A stretch of DNA of 64,000 nt from Dehalococcoidales bacterium (GTDB lineage Bacteria; Chloroflexota; Dehalococcoidia; Dehalococcoidales; UBA5760). Where the stretch lies: positions 1 to 64,000 of the forward strand of contig JAQUQE010000001.1 in the NCBI GenBank assembly GCA_028716225.1. Reading direction: 5' to 3'. The first letter of the stretch is position 1, and every line of letters begins with the position of its first letter. Position numbers and translations under genes: made by a program. The notes under the pieces are model-generated. The model saw nothing but the letters and a program-made list of their open reading frames with translations. It did not search any database and had not been told where the DNA came from. Below, piece by piece: positions 8,566 through 17,639 of the stretch.

Positions 8566-9579
8566 ATGATAATAGTTACAGGGGCTACCGGGCTTATTGG
8601 TACATACCTGATTGATCAGCTAGTCAAAGATGGCGTGGAGGTTTTAGCTACAGGCAAAAGTGGAATCGGCGAAGCATATTATAAGAATCAGGACATACCC
8701 TTTCAAAATTTGGATATCACACAAGAAACAGATTTTAGAAAACTTCCCCAAAGAAATATCAGTGCGGTGGTGCATTTAGCAGCTCTGATACCAGCTAACG
8801 TAATAGAAGAAGACTATGACCCTAGGCATTATATAACTGTGAACGTCGTCGGAACCCTTAACGTCTTGGAATTTTGCCGAAGAAATAGTGTGCACAAAAT
8901 TATATATTCATCATCACATAGCGATGTTGAGAATCTTTGGGGCTTCGGCAAGCCAATAGGCGAAGAAGCAGGCAGTAATTTCAAGTACACCGGAGACCAT
9001 GCCATGTACATTATTTCCAAGCTATGTGGGGTGGATTGCGTCAGACACTATTATGAACAATATGGCGTACGGAATATAGTATTCAGGCTACCACCGGTGT
9101 ACGGTTATGGACCACATACCGAGATTTACAAGGATGGCAAGTCTCTTAAAACTGGATTCGTAATCTTCATTGAGAACGCTGTCGACGGAAAACCAATTGA
9201 AGTCTGGGGCGATTGCCAAAAAGGAAGGGATGTAGTCTATGTCAAGGATGTCGTTTCTGCCATTATTCTAGCATTGAAAAGCGAAGACGCTTTAGGTTTG
9301 TATAACATTGCTTCTGGGAAAGTCGTTACTCTGAAAGAGGAGGCGGAATCAATTGTAAGAGTATTCTCACCAAAGGAAACTCCGTCCAGAATCGTCTATC
9401 GTCCCGATAAACCAAATTCAATACAACCTTTCCTATATGATATCAGCAAAGCAAGAAGAGATTTTGGGTGGTTTCCAAAATACTCATTTGAGCAAATGCT
9501 TGAGGATTACAAAAAGGAAGCGGAAAGCGGGAGATTCACATTCTTGCTAGAAAAGAGGAAGGAGATTAACCGAAAATGA
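8566..9579 (+). CDS. NAD-dependent epimerase/dehydratase
   Basis: An extended short-chain dehydrogenase of 337 residues that modifies a nucleotide sugar. The Rossmann motif GATGLIGTYL is at residues 6-15, HLAALIP follows the third strand, and the catalytic YxxxK is YIISK near 147. The C-terminal half has the substrate-domain features GRDVVYVKDVVSAIILAL and YNIASGK. The substrate is undetermined. A GGAGGGGG ribosome site precedes the ATG, and its TGA overlaps the next start as ATGA, so it is translationally coupled to the WbqC-like gene. Confidence 0.8.
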   Translation: MIIVTGATGLIGTYLIDQLVKDGVEVLATGKSGIGEAYYKNQDIPFQNLDITQETDFRKLPQRNISAVVHLAALIPANVIEEDYDPRHYITVNVVGTLNVLEFCRRNSVHKIIYSSSHSDVENLWGFGKPIGEEAGSNFKYTGDHAMYIISKLCGVDCVRHYYEQYGVRNIVFRLPPVYGYGPHTEIYKDGKSLKTGFVIFIENAVDGKPIEVWGDCQKGRDVVYVKDVVSAIILALKSEDALGLYNIASGKVVTLKEEAESIVRVFSPKETPSRIVYRPDKPNSIQPFLYDISKARRDFGWFPKYSFEQMLEDYKKEAESGRFTFLLEKRKEINRK

Positions 9580-10286
9580 GGTCGGTTGTTCTACAGCCCA
9601 CTTATTTGCCATGGATGGGCTACTTCGGGATGGTTGACGCTGCTGATATTTTTGTCTTTTACAATGATGTGCAGTTTTCACCTCAGTCTTGGCAACAGCG
9701 AAATAGGATTAAGACTTCTCAAGGCTGGATTTGGCTATCAGTGCCGGTTGTACGGCAATTCGGCTCAAAGATTAATGGTACCAGAATCAACAATAGCACC
9801 GATTGGAACAAAAAACACTGGGAATCTATAAAACAAAGTTACACCAAAGCCCCTTTTTTTGAACAATGGGCCCCGATTTTTAAGGAAGTTTATGATAATG
9901 AATGGGAATATCTCGCCGACTTAAATGTAACCCTCATTCAAAAAATAGCCAAGGCCTTGGGATTGGAAACGAAATTCGCTGTTTCTTCTGATTTAGAGAT
10001 TGGGGGCGTAAAAACAGAACGTTTGGTAAATACCCTGCAGAAAATAGGTGCTGATGAATATGTCAGCGGTCCTGGGGCAAAGGACTATATTGACGTTGAT
10101 AGCCTCAGGGAAAAAGGCATCAAACTGTATTGGTATGAATACCAACACCCGGTCTATCCCCAAATAAGAGGGGAGTTCGTGCCGTATTTGTCAGTAATCG
10201 ATCTGTTGTTTAACACTGGTGCAGAGGCAGTAAGGTATATAAGAGAAGGGGCGAAAGGTGTCATCAGATTAGAAGGGGAGGTGTAG
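9576..10286 (+). CDS. WbqC-like family protein
   Basis: A 236-residue member of the WbqC-like family, found in O-antigen and capsule clusters. The N-terminal signature VLQPTYLPWMGYFGMVDAAD followed by DVQFSPQSWQQRNRIK is diagnostic, as is the later GADEYVSGPGAKDYID. The biochemical role of the family is not settled; some members act in amino-sugar acylation or transfer in glycan loci. It overlaps the preceding epimerase gene by four bases. The stop is followed at once by a short truncated-looking frame, which suggests a following gene of this operon has been lost. Confidence 0.8.
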   Translation: MRSVVLQPTYLPWMGYFGMVDAADIFVFYNDVQFSPQSWQQRNRIKTSQGWIWLSVPVVRQFGSKINGTRINNSTDWNKKHWESIKQSYTKAPFFEQWAPIFKEVYDNEWEYLADLNVTLIQKIAKALGLETKFAVSSDLEIGGVKTERLVNTLQKIGADEYVSGPGAKDYIDVDSLREKGIKLYWYEYQHPVYPQIRGEFVPYLSVIDLLFNTGAEAVRYIREGAKGVIRLEGEV

Positions 10287-10289
10287 AAG

Positions 10290-10424
10290 GTGATAAGACC
10301 GGCGGCTGCTGATAAGTCATCACGTAGCAACGTAATGAGATTGCTGAGATGGCTGTTCAGGCTAGGTGGGGGAAGTAATTACCGCTTAGTTAATATTTAT
10401 CCGGGTGATGGCCGGCACGCTTGA
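10290..10424 (+). pseudogene. possible 5' stub of a lost glycan gene
   Basis: Directly after the WbqC-like gene an AAGGGGAGG site is followed by GTG and a frame of 44 codons (start VIRPAAADKSSRSNVMRLLR). The last 35 bases overlap the 3' end of the oppositely oriented toxin gene, where similarity to any protein would be meaningless. It may be the start of a gene cut off when the toxin-antitoxin pair arrived. Nothing else supports it. Confidence 0.2.
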
Positions 10425-10686
10425 TAACTACACAGCGATTTTCTCTATCAACAATATACCAAACCCTTGCGTCATTCTTGGTTACATCATACTGCAAAAT
10501 ACCTTTGTATCGGCCTTTTAGCTTCTTCAACCTGTTGTTGCTTTTTAGTCTATCTTCCGGTGTTTGCTCAAGATATTCCCTACATTCTTGCATAAAGTTT
10601 GGTAATTCCTGTTCTAAGGAAATCCAACTTTTTCTTGTTTGAACACTTCCAAACACTATCTCATATCTACGCATTAAGCCTGACAT
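10390..10686 (-). CDS. RelE/ParE-type toxin
   Basis: A small basic protein of 98 residues resembling RelE/ParE-superfamily toxins. The core reads LKGRYKGILQYDVTKNDARVWYIVDRENRCVVIKRAGHHPDKY: a basic strand pair, the RVWY strand and a final beta strand with HHPDKY, as in RelE/YoeB-like mRNA interferases. An upstream ATG (10686) and a second one (10674) are possible; the second overlaps the antitoxin stop by eight bases. Either way it is translationally coupled to the upstream antitoxin gene, the usual arrangement of type II systems. The pair interrupts the glycan operon on the opposite strand, which suggests acquisition. Confidence 0.65.
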   Translation of the reverse strand: MSGLMRRYEIVFGSVQTRKSWISLEQELPNFMQECREYLEQTPEDRLKSNNRLKKLKGRYKGILQYDVTKNDARVWYIVDRENRCVVIKRAGHHPDKY

Positions 10687-11125
10687 ACTTAGATTTGTCT
10701 GCTTTCTTCAATAGCTTCCGGGAGAGAGCAGGGTGCTTTGCTATTTCTGCAGTGGCCTCCCAATCGCCGAGCATTTCTTCTAAGATACCCCAGTTATCCG
10801 AAGCAAACGCCTCCTGATAAACCTTTAGTAACTCTAAAAAGAATTCCCTCTTCTCGCTGTCAGACAAATGAGCAACCCATGGTAATGGGGTAAGCACTCC
10901 GGTACGCTGTATATAGTTCTGGCAGAAATTGACCACCAAGTTCGTATAAAAAGCCTTTTCAGTAAGGTCTCTGAGTGTCTTACGATTTATAATAGTTACA
11001 GGCTCACCCTTATAGAATATTGTTATTGGACGACAACGGGCTGCCCCTAGCCATTTAGGCAATTGGTTTTTTAGGTCTGTAGAGTTAATAATCTCATCAT
11101 TAAAAACAGACGGAGCGAGTACCAT
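10667..11125 (-). CDS. Phd/YefM-like antitoxin with long C-terminal part
   Basis: The N-terminal half (EIINSTDLKNQLPKWLGAA, then PITIFYKGEPVTIINRKTL) resembles the Phd/YefM fold, which binds operator DNA and neutralises a partner toxin: a short strand, an amphipathic helix and a beta hairpin ending in xxxV/IINxxxL. At 152 residues it is nearly twice the usual Phd length; the added helical part (about 65-152, many Glu/Lys/Leu) ends in a basic KKADKSKY tail. It precedes and overlaps the RelE-type gene. The assignment depends partly on context. Confidence 0.6.
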   Translation of the reverse strand: MVLAPSVFNDEIINSTDLKNQLPKWLGAARCRPITIFYKGEPVTIINRKTLRDLTEKAFYTNLVVNFCQNYIQRTGVLTPLPWVAHLSDSEKREFFLELLKVYQEAFASDNWGILEEMLGDWEATAEIAKHPALSRKLLKKADKSKYVRLNA

Positions 11126-11325
11126 AGCAGCCTCCTTTTTCCCTTATTATGTACTTTATTTCGTACTCATTTTAGGCTACTATAGTGGTCATAATTTGTC
11201 AAGGGATAATTACCAAATAGAAAATATGAGAGTTGTTGCATTGGTTAAGTGGAGCGCCTATAATCGTGTTAGATATGGTGTTAACAATAGTTGGCGTCTT
11301 GTGTTACTTATAGAATTAGTCAAAG

Positions 11326-12384
11326 ATGAAAACAGCTTACATAGAAATCAACGGGCGTAAGATCGGACATCACTTCCCAGTTTATATTGTCGCTGAAATG
11401 TCGGCTAACCACAGCCAGGACTTTGACCAGGCGGTGAGGCTTGTTCAGAAAGCCAATGAGGTCGGAGCCGATGCCGTCAAGCTGCAGACTTATACGCCGG
11501 ATACTTTGACTATCGATGTTGGCTCCGACTTGTTTCGGCGTACCGAGGGGCTTTGGGCTGGCCTCACCCTTTATGATCTCTATAGTGAAGCTTATATGCC
11601 ATGGGAGTGGCAGCCTGAGCTGAAGAAGGTGGCCGACGATATAGGAATCGACTTGTTTTCCTCACCTTTCGACAGGACGGCAGTCGATTTTCTGGAAGAG
11701 ATGGACTGCCCAGCTTACAAGGTGGCTTCATTTGAAATAGTCGATATCCCTCTTATCGAGTATATTGCCGGTAAAGGTAAGCCGATAATAATCTCAACCG
11801 GCATGGCTACTCCGGATGAAATAGATGAAGCAGTACAAGTGGCAAGGGGGGCCGGTGTTTCCCAGATTGCGCTGCTTAAGTGTAGCAGTGTTTATCCGGC
11901 GCCAACGGAGGAGATGAATCTAAGGACCATCCCTCATCTGGCTGAGTCGTTTAGGCTGCCCGTTGGCGTTTCCGATCACACCCTGGGAATTACCGTGCCG
12001 GTAGTGGCAGTGGCATTAGGGGCTTGTATTGTGGAGAAGCACTTAACCCTTTCGCGGAGTATTCCAAGCCCCGATCAGGCCTTTTCTCTGGAGCCCGAAG
12101 AGTTTGGAAAAATGGTAGAGGCAATAAGAACTGCTGAGAAGGCACTGGGTGAAGTTCGCTATGGGATAAACGCACAAGATGCCAAAAGTCATAATTTTCG
12201 CCGCTCTCTGTTTGTGGTAAAGAATATGAAGGCAGGGGATATCTTCACCGAGGAGAATGTGCGTTCCATCAGACCGGGTTACGGCATTCACCCCCGTTAC
12301 TTAAAAGATGTACTGGGACAGCGAGCGGGACAGGATATTGAGCGGGGGACGCCAATAAGTTGGGAATTAATATGCAGACAATAA
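11326..12384 (+). CDS. pseI: nonulosonate synthase, PseI type
   Basis: A 352-residue NeuB-family aldolase that condenses phosphoenolpyruvate with a six-carbon amino sugar to give a nine-carbon sialic-acid-like sugar. Family blocks are AEMSANHSQDF, GADAVKLQTYTPDTLT, LFSSPFD, YKVASFEIVDIPLI, STGMAT, LLKCSSVYPAP and GVSDHTLG. RTEGLWAGLTLYDLYSEA and SPDQAFSLEP are more typical of pseudaminic acid synthases (PseI) than of NeuB. A SAF domain occupies about 290-350 (FVVKNMKAGDIFTEENVRSI). No clear ribosome site precedes the ATG. It follows the divergent toxin-antitoxin pair after a 200-base gap and probably starts a new transcript. Confidence 0.85.
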   Translation: MKTAYIEINGRKIGHHFPVYIVAEMSANHSQDFDQAVRLVQKANEVGADAVKLQTYTPDTLTIDVGSDLFRRTEGLWAGLTLYDLYSEAYMPWEWQPELKKVADDIGIDLFSSPFDRTAVDFLEEMDCPAYKVASFEIVDIPLIEYIAGKGKPIIISTGMATPDEIDEAVQVARGAGVSQIALLKCSSVYPAPTEEMNLRTIPHLAESFRLPVGVSDHTLGITVPVVAVALGACIVEKHLTLSRSIPSPDQAFSLEPEEFGKMVEAIRTAEKALGEVRYGINAQDAKSHNFRRSLFVVKNMKAGDIFTEENVRSIRPGYGIHPRYLKDVLGQRAGQDIERGTPISWELICRQ

Positions 12385-12446
12385 TTCCCAAAAGCTAATT
12401 CATCGTGAAGGTGATCATCGCTTCCGGCAGCGGATTCAGGCGGAGT

Positions 12447-13940
12447 TCAGAGAGTCGTATCCTCACCGCTATTAGGTTCTGTAGAATTTTTTCTGCGCAG
12501 TAGTCCGAGGAAGAACCGGAGCTCTGTTTTACTGAATCCCTTTGAAGCAATAAGGATACCGCCATAAATAGCTGCTCCGGCAAGCACAGTTACTACGGTA
12601 TCCAGATTTCCCTGTGGCGCCATTTGCCAGATGGCCAACGACATCACTGCCGATGCGATCAAGCTTTTACCGATGAAACGCCGGTCGATAGGAAACCTGA
12701 ACTCCCTAAAGGCAAAGTAGCTTATTACACCAAATGCCAGGGAGTAGGCAATCAGGGTGGTGATGGCGGCTCCCAGGATTCCCAGGCGGGGTACTACCAG
12801 TATGTTGAGGCCGATGTTGAGTCCGGCAGCGATTGCCCAGGTTATACCCAGTATCTTTGTCTTCTTGGCCAGTAGCAGATTATAGGATACTATATTGTGG
12901 ACGCTTAAGAACGAAACAGCCAGGGCGACTAAAGGAATAATAAGACGTCCTTGACTAGCTATCTCGTCGGTAGAAAAAAGCCTCAAAACTGACTCACCAA
13001 TGATGGCTGCTCCGAAGACGAAAGGAATAACTATCGCCAGAAGGTATTTTAGGGAGTAACTTAAATGATTCTTTACCTCATCCATTCTGCCTTCGTCGTA
13101 GAGCTTGGACAGGGTCGCCAGCAGAACAAAGGTCAATACTGTCGCAACGGAATAGGGGAGACTGCCTATCGAATAGGCAGCCGAGTATATGCCTACCGGG
13201 GCTGCCCCCAGAAAAAAGCCGATAACATAACGGTCGCTTAGGTTAACCAGCCAGAATGCGATACTCCTTGGTATAAGCGGTATGCTATAGCTCAGATATT
13301 CTTTTATCGGGGAAAAGCGCGGCCTTATTATGCCGACCTCCGATTTTATTAAGAAGAACAGGATGATAAGAGTAACAAGTTTTACCGCGACGGAAGCTAG
13401 TGCCACGCTAGTGACTCCGTGTCCATTTAGTACCAGATAGGCGATTAGCCCGAGTTGACCACACCCTTCAGCAATCATAAAAATTGAGAGCCTCTTTATT
13501 TGTCGGAATGTCCTTATCAGATTATGGTACAGTGCGACCAACGGACTTAATAGAATGAGGATACCGGTTATCTTTACCATCTCGACGGCGCCGTCGAAGA
13601 AGTTCACTGCGATGATATCGGTGAGGCCGAAACCTATTACTACTGCGGTGGTCAGATTGATCAGAAACGACATGGCTACCACGGAGTAAAATGATTCTTG
13701 AATCTTGTCCCTGTCCTTTTCCCCGGCGAGAAACCTTATCATGGCACCGCCCAGACCCAGTGCGGTAAAGGGTAGAACAAGACTTACCGTGGCATTGAGC
13801 TGTGACCATAGGCCATAATCATGGGCACCCAGGGTTTTTGTCAGTAGCGGCAGTTGAACTAACCCGATGACGAACTGTACGACGGTGGCGATCGCAATGA
13901 ATATCGTATCCCTGCCTGATTTTTGGTAAGAGCTGACCAA
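12447..13940 (-). CDS. Wzx-type polysaccharide flippase
   Basis: A 497-residue integral membrane protein with about 12-14 hydrophobic segments, of the MATE-like oligosaccharide flippase family that moves lipid-linked repeat units across the cytoplasmic membrane. The N terminus has the family pattern: GRDTIFIAIATVVQFVIGLVQLPLLTKTLG followed by DYGLWSQL, then LGLGGAMIRFLA. Several charged residues within membrane helices (for example R and K near the lumen-facing cavity) fit a polyprenyl-phosphate glycan exporter. It lies on the opposite strand from its neighbours and is convergent with the synthase gene. The short C-terminal tail (LRRKNSTEPNSGEDTTL) is polar. Confidence 0.85.
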   Translation of the reverse strand: MVSSYQKSGRDTIFIAIATVVQFVIGLVQLPLLTKTLGAHDYGLWSQLNATVSLVLPFTALGLGGAMIRFLAGEKDRDKIQESFYSVVAMSFLINLTTAVVIGFGLTDIIAVNFFDGAVEMVKITGILILLSPLVALYHNLIRTFRQIKRLSIFMIAEGCGQLGLIAYLVLNGHGVTSVALASVAVKLVTLIILFFLIKSEVGIIRPRFSPIKEYLSYSIPLIPRSIAFWLVNLSDRYVIGFFLGAAPVGIYSAAYSIGSLPYSVATVLTFVLLATLSKLYDEGRMDEVKNHLSYSLKYLLAIVIPFVFGAAIIGESVLRLFSTDEIASQGRLIIPLVALAVSFLSVHNIVSYNLLLAKKTKILGITWAIAAGLNIGLNILVVPRLGILGAAITTLIAYSLAFGVISYFAFREFRFPIDRRFIGKSLIASAVMSLAIWQMAPQGNLDTVVTVLAGAAIYGGILIASKGFSKTELRFFLGLLRRKNSTEPNSGEDTTL

Positions 13941-14128
13941 GCATCTCTCCTGCTTTGTGTGCTAACAGCCAGTATACAATAAAAGCCATTCTTGAAAACA
14001 GAGATTCCAGAAATGTTTAGAATATATTTAGAAATAGTCATTGACTTTCAACGTGCAGTAACTTATGTTTTTAATAGCGTGAGTGGTTATCCTGGAAATA
14101 GGTTCGCACTTGGTAGATACTCCCGTCA

Positions 14129-15301
14129 ATGAATGACGAGTACTTTCTAAGCTATCAAATAAAGTATAAGAGAGCATCTTTGAAGCGATTAGTAGTATTC
14201 TGCGGGTCGTATCCACAAATCAAAAATACCTTATACGTTGTAACCAGGATGCATCCCGATGTATCCGCTACCATTATAGTTCTTGCTAATCATGACCTTT
14301 TTAGATTTTTCGAGGTAATTAACGAAAAGGCGTTTCATAACAAACTCGACGTTTTATATTTGAAGACGTACCAAACACGCAGAGCTAAAGCTAATAGACT
14401 AATCCAGAGAGTATTCTATTTGCCACTCGATATCATAGGGGAAAAGCGTTATTTAAAGCTGATTTATGATACATGTTTTGGTGGATTAAAAGGAGCGCGG
14501 GTATTCTTTTCCAGCAGGTGCTTCTGTTCGTATACCTGGTATCTACTTAATAAGCTTAAGCGGGTAAATACTCTGGTTCATATCCCTGACCCATCCTGCG
14601 ATGCTCTGGCGATAGATAGGTCCAAACCGAAGGATATCTTCGAGCTGGCGTGGCTGGCCGTGATGAAGCTTACCTTTGGGTATGGTATAACGGTCGGCAG
14701 ACTCAGTTATACGAAATTCACCTGCATTCCGAATAGATTCATGGAAAAGGAAGTGGATAAAGCTTTCAGCATAGAAGAGCGCAACGAGATGATGAAGGAT
14801 TTCGATCTGGATAAGTTTGATGTTTTCGATGCCGGCAGTTATAAGGTGCTATATTTTGACCAGCCCATAGCGGGGACAGGCTGTGTTGATAATTATGATA
14901 CTTACAAGGTAGAGCTTGCTGCTATTTTCGCTATACTGAGAAAATATTTCTCTGAGCATGAGATAGCTATTAAATATCATCCGCATTATGTTACTGATAG
15001 AACCATGATGGAATTAGGAGTAGTGCTAGAGGATTTTATACCGGCAGAGTTTCTCTATAATGATAATATAAAAATGTATCTAGGTCTTTCTTCTATCGCC
15101 TTGGCCAATGTCAAGAAAGGGTTGGTGGTTTCCATAGCCGATCTAATTTCTCTCGCAAATGATGAACGCAGTAAGCAGTTAAAAGAGACATTAATACTAA
15201 GGAGTCGGTCGCAGATATTGTTTCCTGAGTCCCTGGAGGAATTTGAGCGGATAGTAGCCGGTGTTAGCGGAGTAAAAGGTGCTACGGCTGATAGGGGATA
15301 G
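14129..15301 (+). CDS. putative sialyltransferase-like glycosyltransferase
   Basis: A 390-residue protein of two apparent alpha/beta domains, compatible with a GT-B fold. In its C-terminal half it shows IAIKYHPHY followed some 25 residues on by IPAEFLY and then MYLGLSSIAL. This His-Pro plus Ser/Thr-Ser arrangement resembles bacterial sialyltransferases and polysialyltransferases (GT52 / polyST groups), where HP and an SS/ST pair bind the CMP donor. Given the CMP-nonulosonate genes around it, transfer of such a sugar is a sensible proposal. Overall similarity is faint to my eye. No ribosome site is evident before the ATG, so the true start could be downstream. Confidence 0.55.
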   Translation: MNDEYFLSYQIKYKRASLKRLVVFCGSYPQIKNTLYVVTRMHPDVSATIIVLANHDLFRFFEVINEKAFHNKLDVLYLKTYQTRRAKANRLIQRVFYLPLDIIGEKRYLKLIYDTCFGGLKGARVFFSSRCFCSYTWYLLNKLKRVNTLVHIPDPSCDALAIDRSKPKDIFELAWLAVMKLTFGYGITVGRLSYTKFTCIPNRFMEKEVDKAFSIEERNEMMKDFDLDKFDVFDAGSYKVLYFDQPIAGTGCVDNYDTYKVELAAIFAILRKYFSEHEIAIKYHPHYVTDRTMMELGVVLEDFIPAEFLYNDNIKMYLGLSSIALANVKKGLVVSIADLISLANDERSKQLKETLILRSRSQILFPESLEEFERIVAGVSGVKGATADRG

Positions 15302-15342
15302 AAGGGATTAGAAGAAATAACATCGGGAACGGAGGATTGAGT

Positions 15343-16305
15343 ATGATAAAAGCATTGGTTTGCGGAGCGGGCGGCTTTATCGGCAGCCACCTGGTCAAAA
15401 GACTAAAGGATGTGGGCTACTGGGTAAGAGGAGTAGACTTGAAATACCCTGAATTCAGGCAAACTCATGCCGATGATTTTGTCATCGGTGATTTAAGGGA
15501 TCCCCTCATCTGCAAGGAGGTTACCGACCGGCCTTTCGATGAGCTTTACCAGCTTGCCGCCGATATGGGCGGTGCCGGTTTTGTCTTCTCCGGCGACAAC
15601 GATGCGGATATCATGCACAATTCCGGGCTGATAAACCTGAATATGGTTGAAGCCTGCTATAAGGCTGGTGTGAAGAAGATATTTTATTCTTCATCGGCAT
15701 GTATTTATCCTCAGTATAACCAGATGGATCCGGATAATCCGAAGTGTTCCGAGGACTCTGCCTATCCGGCATATCCCGATAGTGAATACGGCTGGGAAAA
15801 GCTGTTCAGCGAGCATCTCTATCTGGCCTTCAGGAGAAACTACGGCATGGACGTGCGTATTGCGCGCTTCCATAATATTTTTGGCCCGGAGGGTTCCTGG
15901 AATGACGGCCGTGAAAAAGCGCCGGCCGCTTTCTGCAGGAAGGTTGCCGAAGCACCTGACGGCGGAGAGATCGAGATGTGGGGTGACGGGCTACAGACCC
16001 GTTCTTTTCTATACATTGATGAGTGTCTGGATGGTGTCCGCAGATTGATGGAATCCGACTTTGTCGGTCCGGTGAATATCGGCTCTGAAGAAATGGTGTC
16101 CATTAACCGGCTGGCGGAAATGATCATGAATATCGCCGGGAAGAGTCTTTCCATCAAGCATATTTCCGGCCCTCTTGGCGTCCGGGGCAGGAACTCGGAC
16201 AACCGGTTGATTGAGGAGAAGATCGGTTGGAAGCCGTCGAATCCGTTGAGGGAAGGATTGGAAAAAACCTACCGATGGATTGAAAAAATGGTGAGGAAGG
16301 AATGA
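15343..16305 (+). CDS. GDP-mannose 3,5-epimerase homologue
   Basis: A 320-residue extended SDR closely resembling plant GDP-mannose 3,5-epimerase, which makes GDP-L-galactose and GDP-L-gulose. Shared blocks include LAADMGGAGF, YSSSACIYP, ARFHNIFGP, GREKAPAAFCRK, EMWGDGLQTRSFLYIDEC, GPVNIGSEEMVS and GVRGRNSDN. The catalytic set is complete: Cys120, Tyr149, Lys153 and Lys192, which sit at a constant offset of 25 from the Arabidopsis residues Cys145, Tyr174, Lys178 and Lys217. The GGAGGA site at 15331 is six bases before ATG 15343; a TTG two codons earlier abuts the ribosome site and is unlikely. Its stop overlaps the next gene as ATGA. Confidence 0.88.
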   Translation: MIKALVCGAGGFIGSHLVKRLKDVGYWVRGVDLKYPEFRQTHADDFVIGDLRDPLICKEVTDRPFDELYQLAADMGGAGFVFSGDNDADIMHNSGLINLNMVEACYKAGVKKIFYSSSACIYPQYNQMDPDNPKCSEDSAYPAYPDSEYGWEKLFSEHLYLAFRRNYGMDVRIARFHNIFGPEGSWNDGREKAPAAFCRKVAEAPDGGEIEMWGDGLQTRSFLYIDECLDGVRRLMESDFVGPVNIGSEEMVSINRLAEMIMNIAGKSLSIKHISGPLGVRGRNSDNRLIEEKIGWKPSNPLREGLEKTYRWIEKMVRKE

Positions 16306-17639
16306 AAGCAATTTCTGTTATCGGCATCGGTAAGCTGGGGTTTCCCATCGTCGCCTGTTTTGCCCATAAGGGCTACAAGGTTATCGGAGTTGATGTCAAT
16401 CCCGACCTGGTGCAGGCAGTGAACAACCGAAAGCCCGTTATCAATGAACCCGGTCTTGCCGATTTGTTGAGGGAGCCGGTGGACCTGTCCGCAACCGGTG
16501 ATTACGCGTATGCCATTAAGAATTCCGTGATGACCTTTATCGTTGTGCCCACACCCAGCCGGGAAGACGGCAGCTTCTCCACAGAGTACGTGGAGGCTGC
16601 TGTCGGGCAAATAGCCGCCGTGCTGAAGAATAAGGATGACTTTCATGTGGTTGTGCTTACCAGTACGGTCCTTCCCGGTGCTACCGAAGGAGTAGTGATA
16701 CCTCTGCTGGAAAGGGTCTCCGGGAAGAAGTGCGGGCGAGACTTTGGTTTGTGTTACAGTCCGGAGTTTATTGCCCTTGGCAGCGTAATTTGGGATTTCT
16801 TAAACCCCGATGTAATCCTGATTGGCGAGTCGGATGCGAAATCTGGAGATCTACTGTCCGAAGCTTACCGGGGGGTCTGCGATAACGATCCGCCGATGGT
16901 GAGGACCAATATCAACAGTGCCGAACTGGCCAAGATATCGCTGAATGCTTATGTTACTATGAAAATAAGCTTCGCCAACACCCTTGCCGAGCTTTGCGAA
17001 CGTGTACCCGGGGGTGATGCCGAGGCGGTGAGTAGAATGCTGGGCTTCGACTCACGGATAGGCAGAAAGTACCTGTTAGGTGCTCTTGCTTATGGGGGTC
17101 CCTGCTTCCCCAGGGACAACAGGGCCTTCGCCCACTTTGCGGAGCGGGTTGGTTGTGAAGCCAAGCTTGCTAAAGCCACCGACGAAGAAAATGCGCACCA
17201 GAGTCAACGGATAGCGGCAATGGTCAAGGAAAAGCTGGGTACATTGAACGGTAAAAACATTGCTATTCTCGGCTTGACCTATAAGCCGAATACCGATGTT
17301 ATCGAGGAGTCGGCGGCGGTCAAACTGGCGGCTGCTCTGTTACAGGGAGGGGCCGAGTTGTCACTCTATGATCCATTGGCGATGCCGAATGCCAGAAAAG
17401 TCCTCAGGGAGGATAATGTTAGATACGCCGCTTCGGCAGAGGAATGTCTGCGAGGCGCCGATTTCTGTATCCTGGCAACCCCGTGGGATGAGTTCAGGAA
17501 CCTGAGGGCTCGTGATTTCGTTGAGAATATGAGGCAGCCCGTACTGCTTGATTGCTGGCGTCTGTTCAACCGGACTGAATTCAGCAAAGGGATGGATTAC
17601 ATAACTATCGGACTAAATTCAGGAGTTAAAGATGGATAA
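16302..17639 (+). CDS. UDP-glucose/GDP-mannose dehydrogenase family enzyme
   Basis: A 445-residue nucleotide-sugar dehydrogenase that oxidises C6 of an NDP-sugar to the uronic acid in two NAD-dependent steps. The N-terminal NAD motif is SVIGIGKLGFP, followed by GVDVN with the adenosine-ribose Asp. The catalytic Cys268 lies in YGGPCFPRDNRAF, and the C-terminal UDP-binding domain has ILGLTYKPNTDVIEES and DPLAMPNARK. Substrate may be UDP-glucose, UDP-ManNAc/GlcNAc or GDP-mannose; sequence alone does not settle it. It overlaps the epimerase gene upstream by four bases and the methyltransferase gene downstream by eight, so four genes here form one coupled unit. Confidence 0.85.
   Translation: MKAISVIGIGKLGFPIVACFAHKGYKVIGVDVNPDLVQAVNNRKPVINEPGLADLLREPVDLSATGDYAYAIKNSVMTFIVVPTPSREDGSFSTEYVEAAVGQIAAVLKNKDDFHVVVLTSTVLPGATEGVVIPLLERVSGKKCGRDFGLCYSPEFIALGSVIWDFLNPDVILIGESDAKSGDLLSEAYRGVCDNDPPMVRTNINSAELAKISLNAYVTMKISFANTLAELCERVPGGDAEAVSRMLGFDSRIGRKYLLGALAYGGPCFPRDNRAFAHFAERVGCEAKLAKATDEENAHQSQRIAAMVKEKLGTLNGKNIAILGLTYKPNTDVIEESAAVKLAAALLQGGAELSLYDPLAMPNARKVLREDNVRYAASAEECLRGADFCILATPWDEFRNLRARDFVENMRQPVLLDCWRLFNRTEFSKGMDYITIGLNSGVKDG

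Noticed and set aside
15337-15342. TTG start two codons before the epimerase ATG
   Set aside because: The GGAGG site lies almost next to it; spacing favours ATG 15343.
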